A DNA stretch of 60,869 bases from JAAZIN01 sp964464625 (GTDB lineage: Bacteria > Bacillota > Dethiobacteria > DTU022): positions 1 to 60,869 of the forward strand of contig CAYXKD010000007.1 in NCBI GenBank assembly GCA_964464625.1, read 5' to 3'. The first letter of the stretch is position 1. Every line of letters begins with the position of its first letter. Positions 23,944 to 33,524 of the stretch are shown here, piece after piece. A program made the position numbers and the translations under genes. Below the pieces are notes generated by a model. It saw only the letters and a program-made list of their open reading frames with translations. It was not told where the DNA came from and ran no database searches.

Positions 23944-26379
23944 ATGCTTAAAGCAAAGGAACAATTGCCGCTGCTGCCTTTACGAGGAGTCCTGGTCTTT
24001 CCCAACATGGTCTTGCACCTTGACGTGGGACGGGAACGTTCCGTTAAAGCGCTAGAAGAAGCCATGGTTGCAGATAACAGGGTCCTTTTGATGGCACAGA
24101 AAGATGCCAGGGTGGACGAGCCTGCAAAGGATGATCTTTTTAACGTGGGCACCGTTGCCCTGATCAAACAGATGATCAAGCTGCCCGGAGGGATGATCCG
24201 CGTTCTGGTGGAGGGTCTGTCCCGCGCCTCGATTGTCCGCTACCTGCAGACAGAGCCTTTTTTCAAGGTTAAAGCTGAGATAATCCCCGAAGAGGTGGGG
24301 AAAACACCGGAAGTAGAAGCGCTTCGCCGCAGCCTGCTTTACCAGTTTGAACACTACCTCAAGGCTGGACGGAAAATCCCCCCGGAAACGCTGACCACGG
24401 TTTCGAGCATAGAAGAGCCGGGAAGGCTGGCCGATGTTATTACTTCACATCTCAGCCTGAAGATCGGGCAAAAGCAGGAGCTTTTGGAAGCTGTTTCAGC
24501 CAAGGAAAGGCTGGAGAAGCTGAGCGAGATACTGAGCCGCGAGATGGAGATCGCGGAGATCGAGCGCCGTATAAATTTACGTGTGCGCAAGCAGATGGAG
24601 AAAACCCAGAAGGAGTATTACCTGCGTGAGCAGATGAAGGCGATCCAGAAAGAACTTGGTGAAAAGGATGAACGCACTGCCGAAGCGGATGAATACCGGG
24701 AGAAGATCGACAAAGCGGAACTGCCTCCTGAAGTTGAAGAGAAGGCCCTGGAAGAGACGGATCGTCTGGAGAAGATGCCACCTGCAGCCGCCGAGGGGAT
24801 TGTCATCCGCACATACCTGGACTGGCTTCTCGGGCTTCCATGGTCCACGCTGACCAAGGATCGCCTCGACCTCGATCGGGCTGAGGAGATCCTCGACGAG
24901 GATCATTATGGTCTGCAAAAGGTGAAAGAGCGGATTATCGAGTATCTGGCTGTGCGCCAGCTTGCCGAGAAGCTAAAAGGCCCTATTCTCTGCCTTATCG
25001 GACCGCCAGGTGTAGGGAAAACCTCGCTGGCAAAATCGATCGCCCGGGCGCTGGAGCGCAATTTTGTGCGCATTTCGCTGGGCGGAGTGCGTGACGAGGC
25101 TGAGATACGCGGCCACCGCCGCACCTATGTAGGGGCTCTGCCGGGACGGATTATCCAGGGCATGCGCCAGGCAAAATCGAAGAATCCAGTTTTTTTGATG
25201 GACGAAATCGACAAGATGTCCACGGATTTCAGGGGGGACCCTTCCTCTGCGCTGCTGGAGGTGCTCGATCCTGAGCAGAACCATGCCTTCAGTGATCATT
25301 ATATCGAGCTGCCTTTTGATCTTTCGCAGGTCATGTTTGTTACCACGGCCAATGCGCCGCATAATATCCCCCAGCCTCTCCTCGACAGGATGGAGACAAT
25401 CCACCTGCCCGGTTATACCGAGGAGGATAAGGTGGAAATTGCCAAAAGGCACCTGGCACCGAAACAGATTTCCGAACACGGCCTTACTGCAGAAAACCTT
25501 TCTCTCTCTGAAGGCGCGGTGCGCGCGATCATTCGTTCGTACACCCGTGAGGCGGGAGTGCGCAACCTTGAACGAAGCCTGGCGGCAATCTGCCGCAAGG
25601 TAGCCCGCGAAGTGGTCAAAGACCGCAGCACCAGGGTTAAACTTTCGCGGAAAGGTCTGCAGAAATATTTAGGGGTGCCCCGTTTCCGTTACGGCACCGC
25701 TGAAAGGGAAAACGAAGTTGGTGTAGCAACGGGATTGGCCTGGACGGAAGCCGGTGGCGATCTGCTCTCCATAGAGGTAACATTGATGAAAGGCAAGGGA
25801 AAGGTGATCCTTACGGGCAAGCTGGGTGAAGTGATGCAGGAGTCGGCCCAGGCTGCCTTAAGCTATATCCGTTCAAGAGCGGAAAACCTGGGGCTGGATG
25901 AGGACTTTTATGAAAAAACAGATATTCATATCCATGTTCCCGAAGGGGCTATTCCCAAGGACGGCCCCTCTGCAGGCATCGCCATGGCTGTGGCGCTGGC
26001 TTCGGCCCTGGCCAGGATCCCTGTGAGACGCGATGTGACCCTCACCGGCGAAATTACACTCCGGGGACGTGTCCTTCCTGTAGGCGGAATCAAGGAGAAG
26101 ATGCTTGCTGCTCACCGGGCCGGGATCAGGCATATGCTCATGCCCGTTGAGAACCGCAAAGATCTGAGCGATATTCCGGCAAATGTGCGGCGCAAAATTG
26201 AAGTGAAGCTTGTTGAGCATATGGATGAGGTTATAGATTTTGCACTGCTAAAAAAACCTGGCAAAGCGAAGCGGCCTATCACACCTGTTATTGAGGCGGA
26301 AGAAGACCTGCCGGCAGTCAGAGTCAGGGAAGATGATCTGGGACTGCAGCGGCAGGATGACACCGTACTGGGGCATTAG
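23944..26379 (+). CDS. lon: ATP-dependent protease Lon (LonA)
   Basis: An 811-residue cytosolic protease. Domains in order are the LAN substrate domain (LLPLRGVLVFPNMVLHLDVG), a coiled-coil region (about 180-260), AAA+ with Walker A GPPGVGKT at Gly353 and VFLMDEIDKM, and the serine peptidase domain with Ser676 in KDGPSAGIAMA and Lys719 in GGIKEKMLAAH. AGAGGTG lies 8 nt before ATG 23944; an ATG six codons upstream overlaps that site. ysxC follows by 36 nt, the standard lonB-lonA-ysxC order. Confidence 0.97.
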   Translation: MLKAKEQLPLLPLRGVLVFPNMVLHLDVGRERSVKALEEAMVADNRVLLMAQKDARVDEPAKDDLFNVGTVALIKQMIKLPGGMIRVLVEGLSRASIVRYLQTEPFFKVKAEIIPEEVGKTPEVEALRRSLLYQFEHYLKAGRKIPPETLTTVSSIEEPGRLADVITSHLSLKIGQKQELLEAVSAKERLEKLSEILSREMEIAEIERRINLRVRKQMEKTQKEYYLREQMKAIQKELGEKDERTAEADEYREKIDKAELPPEVEEKALEETDRLEKMPPAAAEGIVIRTYLDWLLGLPWSTLTKDRLDLDRAEEILDEDHYGLQKVKERIIEYLAVRQLAEKLKGPILCLIGPPGVGKTSLAKSIARALERNFVRISLGGVRDEAEIRGHRRTYVGALPGRIIQGMRQAKSKNPVFLMDEIDKMSTDFRGDPSSALLEVLDPEQNHAFSDHYIELPFDLSQVMFVTTANAPHNIPQPLLDRMETIHLPGYTEEDKVEIAKRHLAPKQISEHGLTAENLSLSEGAVRAIIRSYTREAGVRNLERSLAAICRKVAREVVKDRSTRVKLSRKGLQKYLGVPRFRYGTAERENEVGVATGLAWTEAGGDLLSIEVTLMKGKGKVILTGKLGEVMQESAQAALSYIRSRAENLGLDEDFYEKTDIHIHVPEGAIPKDGPSAGIAMAVALASALARIPVRRDVTLTGEITLRGRVLPVGGIKEKMLAAHRAGIRHMLMPVENRKDLSDIPANVRRKIEVKLVEHMDEVIDFALLKKPGKAKRPITPVIEAEEDLPAVRVREDDLGLQRQDDTVLGH

Positions 26380-26415
26380 CGCAGAGCAGCGCCGGCTGAT
26401 TAAGTGTAGATTATT

Positions 26416-27021
26416 ATGTTGATCAAAAAAGCCTGCCTGGAGACAGTTGCATACAGGGAAAAAGATCTGCCACCGGGGGTGCTGCCGGAAATTGCCTTTC
26501 TCGGGCGCTCCAATGTGGGGAAATCGTCGTTAATCAACCGTCTTCTGGGACGAAAAAAACTTGCCTATACCAGTTCAACGCCTGGCAAAACGCGGGCACT
26601 CTATTTTTACCTCATTAATGATTCTTTCTATTTTGTAGATCTGCCCGGCTACGGTTATGCCAAAGCGGGCAAGGAGGAGCAGCGTGCCTGGGCCGCTCTC
26701 ATTGAAAGATACCTCGAGCATCGCGGACCGCTTTGCGGGTCCGTGCACATTGTTGATTGTCGCCACCGGCCTACGGCGGATGACCTGACCATGGCCAGGT
26801 GGCTTCGTTTTCACCGCCTGCCCACGATCACAGTGGCTTCAAAATCGGACAAACTTTCACGAGGTGCCCTTGCAAGACAGTTGCCGGAGATCAAAACTCT
26901 GCTTGAAATGAACGCAGCGGATCAGCTGCTCTCATTTTCAGCCCGTACCGGTCAGGGCAAGGAACTCCTCTGGAGCGCGCTTGCAGCTGTATTAAAACTG
27001 GCCCGGAAGGGTGAAGGGTAG
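26416..27021 (+). CDS. ysxC: Ribosome-biogenesis GTP-binding protein YsxC/EngB
   Basis: A 201-residue GTPase needed for 50S subunit assembly. G1 is GRSNVGKSS (residues 30-38), G3 is DLPGYGYA, G4 is SKSD (usually TKxD) and the SA-type G5 is SFSARTGQG. The ATG at 26416 has no clear Shine-Dalgarno, and a TTG at the next codon is possible. It is probably read from the lon transcript. The next gene starts 9 nt downstream. Confidence 0.95.
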   Translation: MLIKKACLETVAYREKDLPPGVLPEIAFLGRSNVGKSSLINRLLGRKKLAYTSSTPGKTRALYFYLINDSFYFVDLPGYGYAKAGKEEQRAWAALIERYLEHRGPLCGSVHIVDCRHRPTADDLTMARWLRFHRLPTITVASKSDKLSRGALARQLPEIKTLLEMNAADQLLSFSARTGQGKELLWSALAAVLKLARKGEG

Positions 27022-27030
27022 GAGATACCG

Positions 27031-27840
27031 GTGGATGAAAGACTAAAAGGAAAAATTGCGGCCGGTATTGATGTGGGCTCTCTTTCGGCAGAAGCGGTTC
27101 TTTTTGACGGTGACGCCATCCTTGCTTCCACTATTATTCCTACTGGAGTGGACAGTAAAAGGGCCGCTGAAGAAGCTTTACACTCCGCCTTGAAAGCAGC
27201 TGGCCTTGAGATTTGTGCGCTCTCCCACATCGTGGCTACCGGTTATGGGCGCATCAGCGTCCCTTTTGCGCACAGGCAGATTACAGAGATCACCTGTCAC
27301 GGCCGCGGCGCTTTCCATCTCGATCCCGAAGTGCGTACCGTCATCGACATAGGGGGCCAGGACAGCAAGGTGATTCGCCTTGACGCGGAGGGCAAAGTGC
27401 TCGATTTTGCAATGAACGACAAGTGCGCCGCCGGGACCGGCCGTTTTCTTGAAGTGATGGCCCATGCCCTGGAGGTGGAACTGGAAAGTCTGGCTGCCTT
27501 GAGCGCGCAGGCTCATCGGGCCACCCCCATCAGCAGCACTTGCACCGTCTTCGCCGAGTCCGAGGTGGTCTCGCTTCTTGCTGCCGGGGAAGAGCGAACC
27601 GAGATCGCCCGGGGACTGCATGAGTCTGTCGCCGCCCGCACCTCCAGTCTGGTCTACCGGGTGGGATTGGCTGAGGCTGTGATGATGACCGGCGGCGTGG
27701 CCAAAAATGGAGCCGTAGTGCAAGCACTGGAAGAGAGGCTCGGCGTGAAAATCAGGGTCCCGGCCGAACCCCAAATTACCGGCGCCCTGGGTGCGGCACT
27801 GCTGGCCTGGGATGAACTGAGCGCCTGCACAAAAGGGTGA
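27031..27840 (+). CDS. 2-hydroxyacyl-CoA dehydratase-type activase (BcrA/BadF/HgdC family ATPase)
   Basis: A 269-residue ASKHA-fold ATPase that in characterised systems drives one electron into a 2-hydroxyacyl-CoA dehydratase or benzoyl-CoA reductase. The phosphate loops are GIDVGSLSAEAVL and DIGGQDSKVI. Cys132 (KCAAGTGRF) and Cys171 (TCTVFAESEV) match the pair that holds the [4Fe-4S] cluster bridging the dimer. TGGVAKN and GALGAALLA close the fold. The GTG start follows AGGAGA. No dehydratase subunits are adjacent, so its partner is unknown. Confidence 0.88.
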   Translation: MDERLKGKIAAGIDVGSLSAEAVLFDGDAILASTIIPTGVDSKRAAEEALHSALKAAGLEICALSHIVATGYGRISVPFAHRQITEITCHGRGAFHLDPEVRTVIDIGGQDSKVIRLDAEGKVLDFAMNDKCAAGTGRFLEVMAHALEVELESLAALSAQAHRATPISSTCTVFAESEVVSLLAAGEERTEIARGLHESVAARTSSLVYRVGLAEAVMMTGGVAKNGAVVQALEERLGVKIRVPAEPQITGALGAALLAWDELSACTKG

Positions 27841-27919
27841 AAAAATGGGTTTTGCCAGGATAGCGATGAAGGCGGTGACAAAAGCAGCCCTGTTTAACTG
27901 GCGTATATTAATATCTTTT

Positions 27920-28690
27920 TTAGATTATTTCACCGTAAAAAATGCGATGCCTTTGCCCCCGGGCATCCTCAACAAGCAGAGCCCCGCTGGCGTCGAGATC
28001 CACTGCTATGCCCTGCACATGTTTGTCTGAACCGGCAAGTACAACCTTTTTTCCCAGGGTGGCGCTCATCTCCTTCCAGAGGGGCTGAAAAGGAGCAAAC
28101 CCTTCTTTAAAAAAAAGATCCAGGGAGCGGCGCAAACTCTCTAAAAGATCAAAGAAAAGGGCGGTGCGTCCGTAGGTAAGGCCGCTTTTAAGGTAGAGCG
28201 AGGTAGCCTTTAAGTGCAGCTCCCCGGGAAAGTCCGCCTCCTGCTGGTTGATATTCAGGCCTATGCCCAGCACTATATAGAGCAGCACCTGATCGCTTGT
28301 CCTGGCTTCGGTCAGAATGCCCCCTATTTTTTTTATGCCGATTAGCAGATCATTGGGCCATTTAACGGCCACCTCCAGTCCGGTACTTTGACGCAGCTGC
28401 CGGGCGATGGATACAGCCGCAGCCAGGGTTACCGGCGCTGCTACAGCCGGAATTTTTCCTGATGGTCGCAGCAGCAGAGAAAAGTAGAGGCCTTTACCGG
28501 GGGGTGAAGACCAGGGGCGGCTTTGCCGGCCTCTTCCGGCACTCTGGGCGTTGGCCAACACCACAGTGCCTCCGGCAGCGCCTTTTTTCGCCAGGCGGTG
28601 CGCCTCGCTGTTTGTGGAACCGAGGATTGGGTAATAGTGAATTCCGCGGGCCCGGAGTAATTTCGCATTGAATGAATCTGTTTGGGTCAT
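27920..28690 (-). CDS. birA: Biotin-[acetyl-CoA-carboxylase] ligase, monofunctional
   Basis: A 256-residue enzyme that activates biotin to biotinyl-AMP and attaches it to carrier proteins. The biotin/ATP loop is GRGRQSRPW (52-60), KWPNDL is at 110-115 and KIGGILTE follows. A short C-terminal SH3-like domain ends the protein. It starts directly with the ligase domain and has no N-terminal winged helix, so it cannot act as the biotin repressor. Its own promoter lies at 28727-28755. Confidence 0.94.
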   Translation of the reverse strand: MTQTDSFNAKLLRARGIHYYPILGSTNSEAHRLAKKGAAGGTVVLANAQSAGRGRQSRPWSSPPGKGLYFSLLLRPSGKIPAVAAPVTLAAAVSIARQLRQSTGLEVAVKWPNDLLIGIKKIGGILTEARTSDQVLLYIVLGIGLNINQQEADFPGELHLKATSLYLKSGLTYGRTALFFDLLESLRRSLDLFFKEGFAPFQPLWKEMSATLGKKVVLAGSDKHVQGIAVDLDASGALLVEDARGQRHRIFYGEII

Positions 28691-28726
28691 GAATATTTAC
28701 TGTCTCCCTAAAGGTAATTTTACACA

Positions 28727-28755
28727 ATCATAGACATCGCGTCAGCTCGTGTCAA
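28727..28755 (-). promoter_or_regulatory. Sigma-A-type promoter of birA
   Basis: On the minus strand, a perfect -35 TTGACA (28750-28755) and -10 TATGAT (28727-28732) are 17 nt apart, about 35 nt upstream of the birA ATG. Confidence 0.8.
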
Positions 28756-28852
28756 ATCACAGTTGGTCCAGTCGATGTGAGTGTGGCGGAATATGTGCCA
28801 ATTAATTAAGGAATGACTGTGTTTGCTCCCCTGGCGGGGTGGATCTAATTTA

Positions 28853-28886
28853 GATGGGACAAACAGGACCGTTCTGTGTCCCGCTT
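28853..28886. repeat. GGGACA-type palindromic repeat unit
   Basis: Arms GGGACA (28856-28861) and TGTCCC (28877-28882) flank AACAGGACCGTTC. The core matches the hairpin at 13882-13920 (ACAGGATCGTTCCTGT) and the unit at 13829-13866. Confidence 0.55.
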
Positions 28887-28897
28887 CTTCCTTGCCT

Positions 28898-28927
28898 AAA
28901 AAAAGTGGCACAGCCAGCGGCTGTGCC
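28898..28927 (-). terminator. Orphan minus-strand terminator upstream of birA
   Basis: A perfect 9-bp stem GGCACAGCC/GGCTGTGCC with a 3-nt loop is followed on the minus strand by ACTTTTTTTAGG. No gene on that strand lies upstream of it in 28930-29368, so it either ends an unannotated small RNA or insulates birA. Confidence 0.7.
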
Positions 28928-29306
28928 GATAGAATATATTTAAAAGAGGGGGTCAACTTGCTTTTATTATAAGGGCTCAATGTTACAGTAGTATTACAGA
29001 GATATATTATTTTAGTATCAATTCGCCGGGTTTAAACATTTTGCCTTTGGGCAAAGCAAATGAGGTGTCATTTTAGCAGAGGCGACATCAAGTTTTCTGG
29101 CGGGCCGGCTGAATTCTAACCATTCCTCTCCACCCCCCTACCCGGTCTCACCTTACCTGGCGCGGGTAATTGGATTGCTTTGACAGGCTTAAAATAATGT
29201 AAGTGAGCTCACCGAACAGTACATTGACACCAGAAAAGTGTAGTTCCGGAGGATAGAAACATAAAGGCAATTTCATGCGCCAGCTCTGTTTATCATCTCT
29301 CTCCGG
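28928..29306. other. Noncoding stretch between the birA and valS promoters
   Basis: No protein gene is supported. On the minus strand a -10-like TATAAT near 28965-28970 has no convincing -35 partner. I looked for a T-box leader for valS on the plus strand and found no TGGNACCGCG motif or terminator. Confidence 0.4.
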
Positions 29307-29335
29307 TTGACTTTAACAATGTAAAAGAATAATAT
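29307..29335 (+). promoter_or_regulatory. Promoter of valS
   Basis: -35 TTGACT (29307-29312) and -10 TAATAT (29330-29335) are 17 nt apart. An overlapping TATAAT (29333-29338) is also present. The leader would be only about 27 nt, too short for a T-box. Confidence 0.65.
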
Positions 29336-29368
29336 AATTTTCAGCAACAATAGTGGAGAGGTGAAAGT

Positions 29369-32047
29369 GTGACCAGGGATTTGATCCCAACAGTTTATAA
29401 TCCTTCAGATGTAGAAGAGCGACGCTACCGTTTCTGGCTGGAAGGTGATTTTTTCAGGGCGGGCGGTGAGGAAGGCAAGCCTGTTTTTACTATTGTTATT
29501 CCACCACCCAACATTACAGGTTCCCTGCATATGGGGCATGCCCTCGATATCACCATTCAAGATGTGCTTACCCGCTGGCGGAGGATGCAGGGCTATGACG
29601 CTCTCTGGCTTCCGGGAACGGATCACGCCGGAATTGCTACGCAGATCCGGGTGGAGGAGGATCTTAGCGCTGAGGGGCTGACCCGGCATGATCTCGGGCG
29701 GGAAGGTTTTCTAGAGAAGGTCTGGGAGTGGAAAGATAGATACCATGATCACATCCTAAAGCAACTTTACGCTATGGGGGCCTCTTGCGACTGGTCGCGG
29801 GAGCGTTTCACCATGGATGAGGGTTGCTCCAGGGCGGTGCGAAAAGTTTTTGCCGATCTTTACCGGGCCGGCCTGATCTACCGGGGTGACTACATGATCA
29901 ACTGGTGCCCCCGCTGCCATACCGCTCTTTCTGATATTGAAGTGGAGCATGAAGAAAAGGACTCCACCCTGACGCATATCCGCTATCCCCTTACCGGTGG
30001 GGGCGGTTATATTATAGTGGCTACAACGCGCCCCGAATCCATGCTTGGTGACAGCGGCGTGGCGGTGCATCCCGAAGATAAAAGGTATAGCGAGCTGGTG
30101 GGCCGCACTGTGATCCTCCCTCTGCTTCACAGGGAAATCCCCATTGTTGCCGATGCCTATGTTGACCCTGCTTTCGGCAGCGGGGCGGTAAAGGTGACTC
30201 CGGCCCACGATCCCAATGACTTTGAGATGGGACTGCGGCATAATCTCGAAACCATAAAAGTGATCGGCGAAGATGGAAAGATGACCGCTGCTGCGGGGCC
30301 CTATGCCGGACTTGATCGGGAAGACTGCCGGGAAAAATTGGTGGATGACCTTTCGGCGCAAGGCCTGGTGGAGAAAATTGAAAGTTACCAGCATGCTGTC
30401 GGACACTGCCATCGCTGCCATACCATTGTAGAGCCGCTTATATCCCGTCAGTGGTTCGTGAAGATGCAGCCTCTGGCCGAACCGGCTCTGGCGGCGGTGC
30501 GCAATAATGAGACCGTTTTTGTACCGCCGCGATTTACCAGAGTCTATGAAAACTGGGTGAATAATATCCGTGACTGGTGCATCTCGCGGCAGCTCTGGTG
30601 GGGACACCGTATCCCTGCCTGGTACTGCTCCTGTGGGGAAATTATTGTCGACGATGAAGAACCCCTTTCCTGTCCTTCTTGCGGCGGCGAAGCGCTGGAG
30701 CAGGATCCCGATGTTCTCGATACCTGGTTCAGTTCCGCCCTCTGGCCCTTTTCCACACTGGGCTGGCCTGAAGATACTCCTGATCTGGACCGCTATTTTC
30801 CCACCAGCGTTCTGGTTACAGGATATGATATTATTTTTTTCTGGGTGGCGCGGATGCTTTTCATGTCACTTCACTTTATGAAAGAGGTTCCCTTTAAAGA
30901 TGTCTACATCCACGGCCTCGTCCGCGACGCCTTGGGGCGTAAGATGAGCAAGTCGCTGGGCAATGGCATTGATCCTCTCGAGGTCATTGCCGAATACGGC
31001 GCAGACACACTACGTTTTACCCTTATAACAGGGCAGGCGCCGGGTAATGACCAGCGCTTTCGCCAGGAAAATGTTGAATCGGGGCGAAACTTTGCCAACA
31101 AGATCTGGAATGCCTCCCGTTTTCTCCTGATGAATCTGGCGAACAGCCCCGATGAAGAACCCGATTATACCCCCTTTGATCCAGGTGCATCGTCAGAGGG
31201 GCTGACAACGGAGGATCGCTGGATTCTACATCGCTACAATGAAGCTGTGGGCAGGGTCACCGCATTGCTTGAAGAGTATGAACTTGGTGAGGCAGCCCGT
31301 CTTGTTTATGAATTTCTCTGGAATGATTTCTGCGACTGGTATGTGGAATTAAGCAAGTACTATCTTTACAGCAAAGAGGGAGCCGGGGACTGGCGTGAAG
31401 CCCGCCGCCGCACCCGCGGTGTACTCATTTACGTTCTCGATGGAGTGCTACGCCTGCTGCACCCCTTTATGCCCTTTCTTTCGGAAGAGATCTGGCAGTA
31501 TCTGCCGCACCGTTCATCTGCCCTTATAGTGTCAGCGTGGCCGAAACAGGATCCCCGTTTGGAATTTACCGGTGCTGCTGCAGCTATCGCCCTGCTGCAG
31601 GAAGCGATTCGGGCGGTGCGCAATCTTCGTAGCCAGGTACAGCTGCCCCCGGGACAAAGTGTGCCTGTGACCCTGAAACCCTCGCCGGAAGCCGCTGTTG
31701 CACTGGAAGGGGAACGTCATCAGCTTAGCCGGCTGGCCCTTGCCGCGCCGCTGACTATCGATCCCGCTGCTCCCAAGCCGCCCAGGGCGCTGACAGCTAT
31801 TGCTGGTGAGGGCCTTGAAGTCTATTTGCCCCTGGCTGGAGTGATCGATCTTGAAGTCGAAAGAGAACGTCTTAAAAAGGAGTTGCAGCAGGTTGAAAAA
31901 GAGTTGCGGCGGGCTGAAGGAAAGTTGCAAAACCCCTCTTTTCTTAAGAAAGCCCCCCGGGACATAGTGGCAAAAGAGAAAGCGCGTCTTGAAGAGGGAT
32001 CCATCATAAAAGAAAAATTAAAGGAAAGAATTCGGGAGCTCCAGTAA
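29369..32047 (+). CDS. valS: Valyl-tRNA synthetase
   Basis: An 892-residue class I synthetase that charges tRNA-Val. The HIGH motif is HMGH at His54 in PPPNITGSLHMGHALD, and KMSKS is at Lys525. Between them lie the editing domain and a zinc-binding region (CPRCH, CSCG and CPSCG). The anticodon-binding domain and a C-terminal coiled coil (VERERLKKELQQVEKEL) complete the enzyme. The GTG start follows GGAGAGGTG. folC begins 3 nt after the stop, so the two are cotranscribed. Confidence 0.97.
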   Translation: MTRDLIPTVYNPSDVEERRYRFWLEGDFFRAGGEEGKPVFTIVIPPPNITGSLHMGHALDITIQDVLTRWRRMQGYDALWLPGTDHAGIATQIRVEEDLSAEGLTRHDLGREGFLEKVWEWKDRYHDHILKQLYAMGASCDWSRERFTMDEGCSRAVRKVFADLYRAGLIYRGDYMINWCPRCHTALSDIEVEHEEKDSTLTHIRYPLTGGGGYIIVATTRPESMLGDSGVAVHPEDKRYSELVGRTVILPLLHREIPIVADAYVDPAFGSGAVKVTPAHDPNDFEMGLRHNLETIKVIGEDGKMTAAAGPYAGLDREDCREKLVDDLSAQGLVEKIESYQHAVGHCHRCHTIVEPLISRQWFVKMQPLAEPALAAVRNNETVFVPPRFTRVYENWVNNIRDWCISRQLWWGHRIPAWYCSCGEIIVDDEEPLSCPSCGGEALEQDPDVLDTWFSSALWPFSTLGWPEDTPDLDRYFPTSVLVTGYDIIFFWVARMLFMSLHFMKEVPFKDVYIHGLVRDALGRKMSKSLGNGIDPLEVIAEYGADTLRFTLITGQAPGNDQRFRQENVESGRNFANKIWNASRFLLMNLANSPDEEPDYTPFDPGASSEGLTTEDRWILHRYNEAVGRVTALLEEYELGEAARLVYEFLWNDFCDWYVELSKYYLYSKEGAGDWREARRRTRGVLIYVLDGVLRLLHPFMPFLSEEIWQYLPHRSSALIVSAWPKQDPRLEFTGAAAAIALLQEAIRAVRNLRSQVQLPPGQSVPVTLKPSPEAAVALEGERHQLSRLALAAPLTIDPAAPKPPRALTAIAGEGLEVYLPLAGVIDLEVERERLKKELQQVEKELRRAEGKLQNPSFLKKAPRDIVAKEKARLEEGSIIKEKLKERIRELQ

Positions 32048-32050
32048 TCG

Positions 32051-33415
32051 ATGAACAGGGAAACAGAGGCGGCTTACCGCCGCGCCCTTGATTGGATTCA
32101 CAGCATTGGCCGTTTCGGGATCAAACCGGGCTTGCAGCGCATTGAAGCGCTGCTATCCCTTCTGGGTAATCCTCACCGGCAGCTAAAATACGTTCATATC
32201 GGCGGGACGAATGGAAAAGGTTCTGTTGCAGCCATGATTGCTGCGGTGCTGCAGGCTTCGGGATACCGCACCGCTCTTTATACATCGCCCTATATCCTGG
32301 CTTTCAATAACAGGATGAGCATAAATGGACGTGATATCAGCAGTTCAGAGCTGGTCCGGCTGGTGGAGATGCTTCGTCCATTAACCGAAAAAATTTCTGG
32401 AGAGAGGCAGCTGGGGCCGCTTACCGAATTCGAAGTGGTCACAGCGCTTGCTTTTTCTTATTTTGCTCGCAGGAAACCTGACATTGTGGTCCTGGAGGTG
32501 GGCCTTGGCGGCCGCCTCGACGCCACTAACGTGGTTACTCCTCTTGTGAGCATGATCACCAATATTAGTCTGGACCATACCCAGGTCCTGGGAGAATTCC
32601 TGGGGGATGTTGCCCGTGAAAAGGCGGGCATCATTAAGGCGGGTGTCCCCCTGGTTACAGGGACGACGGAGGAGGAGGGGCGGCGGGTAATTGAGAGCAC
32701 CTGCCGGGAGCGTTGGGCGCCGCTTTTTTATGCGTTGCCTTCAGAGGAAAGTCCTCCTCCAGGGGTAAAAAGCGCCTTCTGTACCCACCGGCAGATCACT
32801 GCGGGGGGGCAACTGCTGGACTACGAAGGTTTTGCCCTCTCTTTGAAGGATCTGCATATACCCCTGCGCGGGCGTTTCCAGGTGAGCAATGCTGCTGTTG
32901 CACTTGCGGCGCTGGAGCAGCTGTCCGCCTGCGGTTTCTCTTTCACTGAGAATAATATTCGTTGCGGCTTGGAGAAAACAGTCTGGCCGGCCCGCCTTGA
33001 GCTTCTGAGGCGAAGGCCGCTGCTTATACTGGACGGAGCGCACAACCCGGCGGCAATGCAGGGGCTCTCCCTTTCACTTCCCGAATACTTCAGCTATAAT
33101 CGCCTGATCCTCGTTCTCGGCGCCATGGCGGATAAAGATCTCTCTATGTTCGATTATATTCTCCCCCTGGCGGACACAGTGGTTTTAACCAGGCCCCAAC
33201 TTCCCCGGGCTGCTGAAACAGAAAAGCTTGCCGCTTTCCTGGAAAACCGCTTTTCAGGAAGAGTAATTGTGGAGCAGGAGGTTGACCGGGCCCTGGTGAC
33301 GGCGCTGGATCTTGCCGCCGCAGAAGATGCCGTCCTGGTTACCGGCTCATTCTACACTGTCAGCGAAGCGCGGGCTTCTTTTCTGAACTCCCATTCCCTG
33401 AAAGATTGCCAGTAG
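32051..33415 (+). CDS. folC: Folylpolyglutamate synthase/dihydrofolate synthase
   Basis: A 454-residue Mur-ligase-fold enzyme that adds glutamate to folates. The ATP loop GGTNGKGS is at residues 51-58. Other family motifs are TSPYILAFNNRM, LEVGLGGRLDATN, ITNISLDHTQVLG with EKAGIIK, and LDGAHNPAAM. The valS-folC order is common in Firmicutes. It should be bifunctional, although sequence alone does not separate the two activities. Confidence 0.95.
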   Translation: MNRETEAAYRRALDWIHSIGRFGIKPGLQRIEALLSLLGNPHRQLKYVHIGGTNGKGSVAAMIAAVLQASGYRTALYTSPYILAFNNRMSINGRDISSSELVRLVEMLRPLTEKISGERQLGPLTEFEVVTALAFSYFARRKPDIVVLEVGLGGRLDATNVVTPLVSMITNISLDHTQVLGEFLGDVAREKAGIIKAGVPLVTGTTEEEGRRVIESTCRERWAPLFYALPSEESPPPGVKSAFCTHRQITAGGQLLDYEGFALSLKDLHIPLRGRFQVSNAAVALAALEQLSACGFSFTENNIRCGLEKTVWPARLELLRRRPLLILDGAHNPAAMQGLSLSLPEYFSYNRLILVLGAMADKDLSMFDYILPLADTVVLTRPQLPRAAETEKLAAFLENRFSGRVIVEQEVDRALVTALDLAAAEDAVLVTGSFYTVSEARASFLNSHSLKDCQ

Positions 33416-33524
33416 AAGAGTGGAAGAGACCCGGAAAATTTTCTCCTGGCCCAGCCTCCCCCGTTTTGTTTTCGGTTTCTACAAAATATGGCGTATAACC
33501 TGTGAAAAGAAACAATAGATTAAA

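Noticed and set aside
27845..28030. Short plus-strand frame after the activase gene
   Set aside because: It overlaps the 3' end of birA on the other strand and has no supporting motif.
28930..29368. T-box riboswitch upstream of valS
   Set aside because: There is no TGGNACCGCG motif and no terminator on the plus strand, and the predicted promoter leaves a leader of only about 27 nt.
29756..30607. A 283-codon antisense frame within valS
   Set aside because: It is entirely inside valS and shows no domain or ribosome site.
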